Of a DNA stretch of 37,183 nucleotides, positions 7,567 to 14,339 are shown in pieces. Where the stretch lies: positions 1-37,183 of the forward strand of contig NZ_BOML01000077.1 in NCBI RefSeq assembly GCF_016862175.1. Direction: 5' to 3'. Made by a program: the position numbers and the translations under genes. Source of the DNA: Paractinoplanes durhamensis (GTDB lineage Bacteria > Actinomycetota > Actinomycetes > Mycobacteriales > Micromonosporaceae). The notes below the pieces were generated by a model that saw nothing but the letters and a program-made list of their open reading frames with translations, searched no databases and was not told the origin of the DNA. Each line of letters opens with the position of its first letter. Within the stretch, counting starts at the first letter, position 1.

Positions 7567-9093
7567 TTACTTGCCGAGTTTCGCCACGAGCTCGTTGGTC
7601 TCCTCGGCGATCTTCGTGCCGCCCTCGGCGTACCAGCGCTTGATCTCGGCCCGCAGCTGCTCCTCGGTGATGTCGCCGGACAGGTACTTGATCCGGGCGT
7701 CCGGGATGATCAGGTCGAGCGTCTTGCCCTGCCGGATGTAGTAGTCCGAGACGACGCCGAGCGCCGGGTTGTGCACGGCGGTCTTGAGGTCCTCGGTCGC
7801 CAGCTCTGCACGCTGCACGAGCAGCTGGCGGGAGGGCTCGTCGGCGGGCTTCGGCGGGTAGGCGCTGAGACCGATGCTGGCCCGGGTGCCGAGCTGGATG
7901 AACGCCTTCTCGACGTCGTTGTTGATCGTCTTGATCTGCGGGTTGTCCTCGTCGAGCGGCACGGCGTACTGGTCCTCGAGCTTGAAGTTCCGTCCCTCGA
8001 TCCCGTTGGTGAGCAGGACCGTGCCCTCCTTGGTCTGCAGCTTGTCGAGCACCTGGAGGATCTGGTCGAGCTGTTCCTCGGTCTTCACCTTCTGCCGGGG
8101 AATCGCGACGATGCCGTTGTAACCGGGGAAGGGGGCGGAGAACTTCTGGCCGTCGGACCGGGCGAGGTTGCCGGCCAGGGCGACCTTGTCGAAGCTCTTC
8201 GGGTCCTGCTCCTTGAACAGCTTGACCAGGTCGGCGGAGCGGACGTTGACGTCGATGATGATGCCGCCACGGCCCTGCACGAACGGCTTGTTCCAGTTGG
8301 CGCTGTCCAGGGTGGCGAAGTCGGGGTTGACCCAGCCCTGATCGACCCAGTTCTTGAGCCACTTGTTGGCGGTGATGAACTCCTCGGTGTCGAAGCCGGG
8401 AACGAGTTTGCCGCCCCGCTCGCCCCATCCGTTGGGGGCCCCGAACCAGGTCTCGATCACGTCGTACGGGCTGGAGCTGGCGTAGTTGCCGGGCCACTTC
8501 GGAACGATCAGCCCGTACGTGTCCTTCTTGCCGTTGCCGTCCGGGTCCCGCTCGGTGAACGCCTTGGCGATCGCCTGCAGGTCGTCGACCGTCTTCGGCA
8601 TCGGCAGACCGAGCTTCGCCAGCCAGTCCTTACGGATCGTGATGGCCGAGCGCAGCAGTGGGCGTACCCGATAAATGCCGTAGACCTTGCCGTTGACCGT
8701 GGCGTTCTTCCCGGTCGTCGGGTCGGCCGGCTTGAGGTTCGGATACTTGTCGAGCTTGCCGGTCAGATCCCAGAACGCCCCGGCCTGCGCGGCCTGGACG
8801 AACGCGGCCTGCTTGTCGCCCTGGATGACCATGACCTGCGGCATGTTGTTGGAGGCGAGCGTGACGTTGGTCTTCTCGTTGTAGTCGGCGTTCGGGACCC
8901 AGGTGATCTGCAGTTTCTTGCCGAGCAGCTTCTGCACTGCCTGCTGCAGCTCGCCGTTCGGGTCGGGCGCGGTGCCGAACAGCGGTGCCATCACGCTGAT
9001 GGTGTCGCTGGACTGCTCGCCCGAGTCGTCACCGCAGGCGGCGACGGTGGTGAGCGTCATCGTTACCGCCAGTATCGCGGCCAGCTTCTTCAT
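7567..9093 (-). CDS. Extracellular solute-binding lipoprotein (LplA/YtcQ type)
   Basis: A 508-residue lipoprotein. ATG 9093 follows AAGGGG by about 6 nt. The signal peptide has a lipobox ending TTVAAC, making Cys20 the lipidated residue, followed by a Ser/Asp/Glu linker. The mature part is a large cluster-type sugar-binding protein: DPNGELQQAVQKLLGKKLQI, then AITIRKDWLAKLGLPMPKTV and RDPDGNGKKDTYGL, a Ca-binding-like DPDGNGKKD loop often seen in this family. The length of about 500 residues fits the LplA/YtcQ group rather than the 400-residue maltose-type proteins. It should capture rhamnogalacturonan oligosaccharides at the cell surface for the two permeases (inferred from the neighbouring lyase, YesL-like and YesU-like genes). 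Its start overlaps the upstream gene by 4 bp (ATGA). Confidence 0.88.
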   Translation of the reverse strand: MKKLAAILAVTMTLTTVAACGDDSGEQSSDTISVMAPLFGTAPDPNGELQQAVQKLLGKKLQITWVPNADYNEKTNVTLASNNMPQVMVIQGDKQAAFVQAAQAGAFWDLTGKLDKYPNLKPADPTTGKNATVNGKVYGIYRVRPLLRSAITIRKDWLAKLGLPMPKTVDDLQAIAKAFTERDPDGNGKKDTYGLIVPKWPGNYASSSPYDVIETWFGAPNGWGERGGKLVPGFDTEEFITANKWLKNWVDQGWVNPDFATLDSANWNKPFVQGRGGIIIDVNVRSADLVKLFKEQDPKSFDKVALAGNLARSDGQKFSAPFPGYNGIVAIPRQKVKTEEQLDQILQVLDKLQTKEGTVLLTNGIEGRNFKLEDQYAVPLDEDNPQIKTINNDVEKAFIQLGTRASIGLSAYPPKPADEPSRQLLVQRAELATEDLKTAVHNPALGVVSDYYIRQGKTLDLIIPDARIKYLSGDITEEQLRAEIKRWYAEGGTKIAEETNELVAKLGK

Positions 9094-9686
9094 GTGAGCC
9101 CCTTCGCGTTTCGGAGCGCCTCGTTCTCGGCGAAGAGGCGCAGGCAGAGCCAGGTGTCCAGCTGGATCCATCCGCCGACGGCCACCAGCAGCAGGACGGG
9201 GAACGCGGAGACCACGTAGCCGATTGCGATCGCGGTGAGCAGCAGCAGTGCGGAAGCCGGTATGCGGAGCAGGGCGAACAGCGAGGCCTTGGGGAGAAGA
9301 GCCGGCGTCCGGAGGTCGTAGTGCACGGCCATCGGCAGCAGATATGCCGCGATCACGGCCAAGGCGGCCAGTGCGGCCAGCGTCGTGACCCGGGCCGGGC
9401 CGGCCGCGAGCCATTGATAGTTGGTGAGGAGCAGGACGGCGGCGCCGGCGAGCGGGAGCACGATCGCGGAGCCGCGGCCGAACTCGCGCTGCCAGGCACG
9501 GGCGAAGGCCGGCCAGGCGGGGAAGGTCTCGCCGGCGGTGTGCCGGCGAGCAAGGGTGTACGCGGCGAGGGTCGCCGGGCCGAGCCCGAGAACCACGCCG
9601 CCGGCCAGGGTGAAGACCGTCCACAGCAGAGTGAGCTTGACCGCCCAGAACAACTCGTCGGCAGCCTCGTAGAACCGCATAACCAT
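9090..9686 (-). CDS. YesL-like (DUF624) membrane protein
   Basis: A 198-residue membrane protein with about five hydrophobic helices (LFWAVKLTLLWTVFTLAGGV, VLGLGPATLAAYTLARR, then VTTLAALAALAVIAAYLLPM, and two near the C-terminus). The pattern and length match YesL/DUF624 proteins, regularly encoded with LplABC-type transporters in rhamnogalacturonan loci; their molecular role is unknown. ATG 9686 is chosen because AGGGGG lies 6 nt upstream; GTG 9689 and ATG 9680 are in frame too. It is the first gene of the operon, directly behind the promoter at 9733-9761, and overlaps the binding-protein gene by 4 bp. Confidence 0.82.
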   Translation of the reverse strand: MVMRFYEAADELFWAVKLTLLWTVFTLAGGVVLGLGPATLAAYTLARRHTAGETFPAWPAFARAWQREFGRGSAIVLPLAGAAVLLLTNYQWLAAGPARVTTLAALAALAVIAAYLLPMAVHYDLRTPALLPKASLFALLRIPASALLLLTAIAIGYVVSAFPVLLLVAVGGWIQLDTWLCLRLFAENEALRNAKGLT

Positions 9687-9732
9687 CACAAGCCCCCTGC
9701 CGTTGTGACGGGCGGGTTAACAGGTATCGAGG

Positions 9733-9761
9733 AACGTAACTTTGAATCGTCTCAAAGTCAA
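9733..9761 (-). promoter_or_regulatory. Promoter of the rhamnogalacturonan operon with an embedded LacI-type operator
   Basis: On the minus strand TTGACT (9761-9756) and TACGTT (9738-9733) are separated by exactly 17 bp, a good -35/-10 pair. The spacer and part of the -35 are filled by a 20-bp palindrome at 9739-9758: arms ACTTTGA and TCAAAGT around ATCGTC, with a central CpG. That symmetry is typical of LacI-family operators, so a repressor would block the polymerase directly. No LacI-family gene lies in the window, so the regulator must be encoded elsewhere. Transcription would start about 40 nt before the YesL-like gene. Confidence 0.65.
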
Positions 9762-9791
9762 CGCTCCGGAAACCCCTTTCCAGCAGGTAGA

Positions 9792-10421
9792 TCAGCTGGC
9801 GGTGACCTGCAGGTTTGCGTACTCTCCGATCATCGGTGCCATCTGCCGGAAGCCGATCCGGCCGCCGGGCAGCGGCTCCGGATCGGTCCATCGGAACGAC
9901 GGCAGGCCCGCGACCTCGAACGATGTCACTCCACGATGGATGGTCAGGCGCATTTGATAGGGCCCCTCGGCGTCCAGCACCGCCGGGAGCGGGTCGGGGC
10001 CCTGAGCCACCAGGTGGAAGCCGTAGCTCTTGCGCAGATTGCACGTGTGCAATCGCCGCTCCGACGGCCACATCCGGCGGAAATACGAGACGTGGTAGGC
10101 GTTCAGGTCGCCGTGGTGATATTGCTCGTACGGGCCGGTCCGCGGCGCGAGGTCGAAGATGCTCTCGCCGTTGCGGCCCCGCGCGTGGAAGAAGAGGATC
10201 GCCAGCCCCGGTTCCCGGATCGGCCAGAAGTCCCAGGTCACGGTGATGTCCGGGCCGAAGTCGGCGGGGCACCACAGCACGATGTTGGCGTCCTGACCGT
10301 CCTCCGGCGGCCGTAGGCTCTCCAGTCGGAGCCGCCCGCGCGGGAATGACACGGCGCCGTCGCCCTCCATCCGGAAGTCGGCGATGTCGGCCGCGGAGCC
10401 CAGGCGGTTGTGGTAAAGCAT
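9792..10421 (-). CDS. YesU-like DUF1961 protein, probable rhamnogalacturonan metabolism
   Basis: A 209-residue cytoplasmic protein that looks like YesU/DUF1961: MLYHNRLGSAADIADFRMEG at the start, then VTWDFWPIREPGLAILFFHA, TGPYEQYHHGDLNAYHVSYF and IGFRQMAPMIGEYANLQV at the end. The fold of this family is a concanavalin-like beta sandwich, and yesU lies in the Bacillus subtilis rhamnogalacturonan (yes) cluster; its exact reaction is not established. ATG 10421 is chosen because the family begins MLYHN and a TAGAGT box lies 7 nt before it, suggesting a leaderless message. An upstream in-frame ATG at 10460 would overlap the divergent esterase gene. The YesL-like operon follows 105 bp downstream on the same strand. 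Confidence 0.8.
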   Translation of the reverse strand: MLYHNRLGSAADIADFRMEGDGAVSFPRGRLRLESLRPPEDGQDANIVLWCPADFGPDITVTWDFWPIREPGLAILFFHARGRNGESIFDLAPRTGPYEQYHHGDLNAYHVSYFRRMWPSERRLHTCNLRKSYGFHLVAQGPDPLPAVLDAEGPYQMRLTIHRGVTSFEVAGLPSFRWTDPEPLPGGRIGFRQMAPMIGEYANLQVTAS

Positions 10422-10428
10422 TGACCGG

Positions 10429-10434
10429 ACTCTA
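10429..10434 (-). promoter_or_regulatory. -10 box for leaderless start of the YesU-like gene
   Basis: TAGAGT on the minus strand lies 7 nt before ATG 10421, and no Shine-Dalgarno is present. The -35 region is not recognisable. Confidence 0.4.
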
Positions 10435-10458
10435 TACGTTTCAACCCGCGGGGGGATC

Positions 10459-11361
10459 ATGCCGCTCGAGACCTTTCACGCCGACCGGTTGGCCGCGCGG
10501 GAGCGCTTCAGCCTCGGCACCGGCCCCGAACCGGCCGCGCCGCAGTGCCCGCCGCTACCGGCCGGGGTGACCACCGGCGAGGTCACCATCGACGGCCCGC
10601 ACGGCCCGATCCGGCTGCTCACCTACCGTCCGGCCGGCCCGGCGGAGGTCGCGCTGCTCTGGGCGCACGGCGGCGGCTTCCGGCACGGCACGGCGGAGAT
10701 GCCCGAGGGCCACTGGGTGAGCGCCGAGCTGTGCGCGCGGGCCGGCGCGTTCGTGGTGTCGGTGGACTACCGGCTGGCGGTCGACGGCGTGCGCTATCCG
10801 GTGCCGCTCGACGACGTGCATGCGGCCTGGTCGTGGTTCTCCGCCTCTTCTGATCGGCCGGCGCGGGCGGCGATCGGCGGGGCCAGCGCCGGAGCGGCAC
10901 TGGCCCTGGCCACCGCGGTGCGGGCCGGCCGGAAGCCGGACGCGCTGCTGCTGGCCTATCCGTTCACGCACTTCCCGAATCCGGCCGCGGATGCGGAGCT
11001 GGCGGCGGAGCTGTCCGAAGCGCTGCCGCCGGCCGCCCGGTTCACCGCGGCCGGGGTCGAGGACATGGTGCGCAACTACGTCGGCCGAATCAGCGACCTT
11101 CCGCCGGACGCGCTGCCCGGCGCTGCCCGGCTGACCGGTCTGCCGCCGGCCCGGATCCTGCTGTCCGAGTACGACGACCTGCGTACGTCGGGCGAGCTGC
11201 TGGCCCGGCAGCTGACCGAGGCCGGCGTCGAGACCACCACCTACCTCGCGAAGGGCGCGCCGCACGGCCACCTGAACCAGCCGGCCGACCTGCCCGGCAC
11301 CACCGGTTCACTGGACTATTTCGCGGCGGCCCTCCGCGAGCTGGCCGGCCAGTCGATGTAA
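10459..11361 (+). CDS. Alpha/beta hydrolase, HSL-type esterase
   Basis: A 300-residue esterase of the hormone-sensitive-lipase group. Visible are the oxyanion-hole motif HGGG (residues 70-73), the nucleophile elbow GGASAGA with Ser143, an acidic residue in SEYDDLRTSG (Asp239 or Asp240) and a histidine in GAPHGHLNQ (His269 or His271). It lacks a signal peptide, so it acts in the cytoplasm. ATG 10459 follows a GGGGGA ribosome binding site. The gene diverges from the YesU-like gene with 37 bp between starts, so a role in removing acetyl or other ester groups from imported pectin oligosaccharides is plausible but is inference from position only. Known rhamnogalacturonan acetylesterases are mostly of the different SGNH fold. 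Confidence 0.85.
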   Translation: MPLETFHADRLAARERFSLGTGPEPAAPQCPPLPAGVTTGEVTIDGPHGPIRLLTYRPAGPAEVALLWAHGGGFRHGTAEMPEGHWVSAELCARAGAFVVSVDYRLAVDGVRYPVPLDDVHAAWSWFSASSDRPARAAIGGASAGAALALATAVRAGRKPDALLLAYPFTHFPNPAADAELAAELSEALPPAARFTAAGVEDMVRNYVGRISDLPPDALPGAARLTGLPPARILLSEYDDLRTSGELLARQLTEAGVETTTYLAKGAPHGHLNQPADLPGTTGSLDYFAAALRELAGQSM

Positions 11362-11366
11362 AAGGG

Positions 11367-11744
11367 TCAGCCGACGTAGAGGATGGCGTCGATCTCGATG
11401 TCGAAGCCTTCCAGCGGGACCGGCAACGTCGTACGGACCGGAAGGTTGTCGCCCTTGATGTACTGCGCGTAGATCTCGTTGAACTCGGCGAAATCGCCGA
11501 AGTCGCGCAGGTAGACGCCGACCCGGACGGCCTGGTCGAGGCTGGCGCCGGCCGCCTCGGCCACCGCCGCCAGGTTGCGGAAGGCGGCGTGCGCCTGCTC
11601 GGCGAAGCTGCCCTTCACCCAGCTGCCGTCGGGCAGCGCCGGCACGGCACCGGCCAGGTAGATGGTGTCGCCGGCGACGACGGCGTGCGAGTAGGGGCCG
11701 CCGGCCGGGGCCGCCTTGTCGGTGACGATCGCGCGCTTGGGCAT
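11367..11744 (-). CDS. RidA/YjgF-family enamine/imine deaminase
   Basis: A 125-residue RidA-family protein (MPKRAIVTDKAAPAGGPYSH, then AVVAGDTIYLAGAVP, and the C-terminal NLPVRTTLPVPLEGFDIEID). Members hydrolyse reactive enamine or imine intermediates made by PLP enzymes, or serve in specific catabolic pathways. The usual catalytic Arg is in the position of PVRTTLPV; the C-terminal Glu of the RidA subgroup corresponds to EIDA. ATG 11744 is preferred, with AGGAG 8 nt upstream. The gene starts one base after the amidohydrolase stop, so it is the last gene of a three-gene operon and probably acts on an intermediate of the same pathway. Confidence 0.9.
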   Translation of the reverse strand: MPKRAIVTDKAAPAGGPYSHAVVAGDTIYLAGAVPALPDGSWVKGSFAEQAHAAFRNLAAVAEAAGASLDQAVRVGVYLRDFGDFAEFNEIYAQYIKGDNLPVRTTLPVPLEGFDIEIDAILYVG

Positions 11745-11745
11745 G

Positions 11746-12966
11746 TCATTCACTCCTGTTTTCTCGCGGGAACTGGTCGGCAAGGCCGTCCCTGTCGACC
11801 AGCGGCTGGCTGAGCAGAGCGCGAAGGTCACGCTCGCGGCGGCTCAACGCGGCACGCTGCGCGCCGGTGAGCGGAATCCAGGGCGCCGGCGGTTCGCTCA
11901 CCCGCGGCGGCAGTTTCTGTCCTTGGTGGTACGTGGCCACGTTCACCAGGCGCATCGGGGCGGTGCGCGCCTGCAGATGTGCGTCGAACACCTCGAACTC
12001 GCCCCGCTGCACCTCGAAGACGGCCAGGTCGGCCGGCGCCCCGACGTCGAGGGTGCCGCCGTCGAGCCCGAGCGCCCGGGCCGGCCGCACGGTGACCGCG
12101 TCGATCACCTCGGCCAGCGGCAGCCCGGCGGCGAGGATCTTCGCCATCGTGGCCGGCAGGTCGAAGGCCGGCCCGTGCACCGACCGGGCGTGCAGGTCGG
12201 TGGAGATCGTGTGCGGCCGCAACCCGAGGTCGAGCTGCCGTTCGAGGGTGTCGAACGCGAACCCGCCCGACCCGTGCCCCAGGTCGAACAGCACCCCGCG
12301 CTCGCCGGCCGCGACCGCCTCCGGCCCCACCGGCGCGGCGAGGCCGCTGGCGCAATGCGTGACGATGTCGCCCGGCCGCAGCAGGTCGAGCACCTCGCCG
12401 ACGGCCGGCGGAGCGGCGCCGACGTGCACCATGACCGGCACGCCGCAGGCTTCCCCGACGGTCAGGGCGCGGCGCAGCGGCTCGACGCCGTTGTCGCCGA
12501 CGGTCTCCCGGTCGATCCGGACCTTGATCCCGAAGATCCGGTCCCGGTGCCGCTGCACCGTGTCGATGGCCAGCGCGACGTCGCAGTTGTCCAGGTCGCG
12601 GCTCTCCCCGGTGCGCCCGGCGAGCCCGACCGCCGAGATGTTGAGCAGTGCCGCGACCCGGACCCCGAAGCTCGTTCGCAGCAGACCGTCCAGTGTGTAC
12701 GCCCCCGCGGTGCCGGCGTCCACCCAGGTGGTGACGCCGGTACGCCAGGCGATCGGCTCGGGTTCGATGCCCCAGTAGCCGGGTCCGACATGCGTGTGCA
12801 GATCGATCAGCCCGGGCGTCACGAGCAGCCCGCGCACATCCACGACCGTCCCGGCCGCTCCGTGCGGGAGGTCCTTACCGGTGGCCGCGATCCGCCCGCC
12901 GCGGATCGCGACGTCGAACGGCTCACCGCCGGCGAGCAGCAGGTCCCACGCCGTCGACGGGTTCAT
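11746..12966 (-). CDS. Amidohydrolase/deacetylase-family metallohydrolase
   Basis: A 406-residue TIM-barrel amidohydrolase. The metal-binding set is complete: LIDLHTHVG (His57, His59), GIKVRID with Lys148 as likely carboxylated lysine, VMVHVG (His181), IVTHCA (His204) and ISTDLH (Asp257). The N-terminal strands (FDVAIRGGRIAATGKDL) and the C-terminal DVGAPADLAVFEV form the usual small beta domain. It resembles the amidohydrolase/deacetylase subgroup whose members act on N-acyl amino acids, lactams or related cyclic amides; the substrate cannot be read from sequence. It overlaps the upstream regulator by 4 bp (ATGA) and is followed by RidA, so the three belong to one pathway. Confidence 0.85.
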   Translation of the reverse strand: MNPSTAWDLLLAGGEPFDVAIRGGRIAATGKDLPHGAAGTVVDVRGLLVTPGLIDLHTHVGPGYWGIEPEPIAWRTGVTTWVDAGTAGAYTLDGLLRTSFGVRVAALLNISAVGLAGRTGESRDLDNCDVALAIDTVQRHRDRIFGIKVRIDRETVGDNGVEPLRRALTVGEACGVPVMVHVGAAPPAVGEVLDLLRPGDIVTHCASGLAAPVGPEAVAAGERGVLFDLGHGSGGFAFDTLERQLDLGLRPHTISTDLHARSVHGPAFDLPATMAKILAAGLPLAEVIDAVTVRPARALGLDGGTLDVGAPADLAVFEVQRGEFEVFDAHLQARTAPMRLVNVATYHQGQKLPPRVSEPPAPWIPLTGAQRAALSRRERDLRALLSQPLVDRDGLADQFPRENRSE

Positions 12967-14270
12967 TCGGCGGCCTCCAGGGCGCTCGTGATGGCCAGCC
13001 GGTAGAGCCGGGCCGGGCGGCCCTTGCGGGTCACCTGGGTGCTGCCACCCTCGATGACCAGGCCGGCGTCGGTCAGCTTGCGGATCAGCCGGCGGCCGCT
13101 CGGGTCGGTGATGCCCAGTGCCCGGGCCAGCTCGCCCGGCGAGAGCAGCCGGCCGCCGAGCCCGCGTTCGACCGCGGCCAGCCGGGACAGCGTCGCCGGG
13201 CTCAACCCGGCCCGGCCGGCCAGGTCTTCCAGGCCGCCGTGCTCGCGGTGCGTCCACATCAGCGGCGGGGGTGCGCCGGCCGCGCCGATCGGCCCGATCG
13301 TCACGCCGTCGTCGGTGAACAGGTAGGCCACCGAACCCTGCTCCTGCTCGGCCCGGGCCGCCGCCTGCTCGGCCAGTTCCACGCTCTGCCGGGCCGACGC
13401 GCCGATCCCGAACCCGGCCACCACCCGCACCCCCAGCTGGTCGCGGGCCTCGGCCAGCACCGGCAGCCCGATCCACTGCCGGGTGGCCGCCTCGAACAGC
13501 GACGCCGGCGCGAACGCCAGCAACGCCCGGTGGCCGCGCTGGTCGATCCAGGCATCGGCGAACTCCGGCGTGTGCAGCAGCAGGTGCTGCAGCCCGACCC
13601 GGGCGCGGTCGCTGCCGATCGCGACCGGCACCTCCGAGCTGCCCGGCGGGCCGAGCACGAACAGGCCGGTGGCGAACCGCTGCCGCTCGCGGGCGCGCAG
13701 CACCAGCTCGTGCAGCCCGGCCCGGATCGTCTCCGGGGTCGAGGCCGCGTGCAGCACGTTCGTCTCGCGGCCGAGCGCGGCGGCGACCGCGGTCCGGCCG
13801 GTGATCAGGTAACTCGCGCCGGTCTTGGCCAGCCACCGCCGGTGGAAGGCGACGATCTCGTCGATCGGGCGGGCCGGGTCGAACGGCATCGCGGCGATCG
13901 CCGACCGGTCGAGGCCGAGCGCGTCGGCCACCTCATCGACGATCTCCTGGTCGAACGTGTCGATCGAGACCGGCGTCGCGGGCCATCCGTTGCCGCCGGC
14001 CTTCGCCCAGGCCAGGGCCAGATCGAGAGCGGCCGAGCGGACGACGGCCACCGGCAGGGCGGGCGGGAGCAGGTCACGGCTATGTGCGTACGGCAATAGG
14101 CCCAGCAACAGGCCGTCGAGTCGCGTGTCCCGCAGCAACCCGCCGACCAGCTCGCGGATCTCCTCGTCGTGCTGGTAGACCGCCCAGACCAGCTCGACCC
14201 CGTCGACGGTGAGTGCGGCATCGGCGAAGCGCTGTCGATGCACCGCGTGCACCACCAGGCCGATCACCAT
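12963..14270 (-). CDS. Three-part transcriptional regulator: sensor region, cyclase-like middle, C-terminal winged helix
   Basis: A 435-residue protein of an unfamiliar architecture. Residues 1-185 look like a PrpR-N-like or periplasmic-binding-like sensor (TGRTAVAAALGRETNVLHAA resembles the end of such domains). Residues about 195-320 contain GVRVVAGFGIGASARQSVEL and an Ala/Glu-rich helix, a pattern recalling the GGDEF/GTP-cyclohydrolase-III fold (weak). Residues 350-425 carry a DNA-binding part (LSPGELARALGITDPSGRRL, then IRKLTDAGLVIEGG, and TRKGRPARLYRL), a winged helix. ATG 14270 is chosen for the GGAG 6 nt upstream; GTG 14288 is an in-frame alternative. It is the first gene of an operon with the amidohydrolase and RidA and diverges from the GH20 gene. 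It probably senses their substrate and binds the repeats at 14301-14328. Confidence 0.65.
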   Translation of the reverse strand: MVIGLVVHAVHRQRFADAALTVDGVELVWAVYQHDEEIRELVGGLLRDTRLDGLLLGLLPYAHSRDLLPPALPVAVVRSAALDLALAWAKAGGNGWPATPVSIDTFDQEIVDEVADALGLDRSAIAAMPFDPARPIDEIVAFHRRWLAKTGASYLITGRTAVAAALGRETNVLHAASTPETIRAGLHELVLRARERQRFATGLFVLGPPGSSEVPVAIGSDRARVGLQHLLLHTPEFADAWIDQRGHRALLAFAPASLFEAATRQWIGLPVLAEARDQLGVRVVAGFGIGASARQSVELAEQAAARAEQEQGSVAYLFTDDGVTIGPIGAAGAPPPLMWTHREHGGLEDLAGRAGLSPATLSRLAAVERGLGGRLLSPGELARALGITDPSGRRLIRKLTDAGLVIEGGSTQVTRKGRPARLYRLAITSALEAAE

Positions 14271-14300
14271 GCGCCGCTCCGTTGACACCCGTCGCCGATC

Positions 14301-14328
14301 AACGAACTATATGCGAACCTGGTTCGTT
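14301..14328. promoter_or_regulatory. Inverted-repeat operator between the regulator operon and the GH20 gene
   Basis: Outer arms AACGAAC (14301-14307) and GTTCGTT (14322-14328) are perfect inverted repeats; inside them CGAACC-T-GGTTCG (14314-14326) is a second palindrome. The motif CGAAC thus occurs three times. A minus-strand TATAGT (14311-14306) fits a -10 for the regulator operon, and a plus-strand TTGACA (14282-14287) lies upstream of the GH20 gene, though its -10 is unclear. Placement over both promoters suggests joint control, probably by the product at 12963-14270. Confidence 0.55.
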
Positions 14329-14339
14329 TCGGAGGTCCC

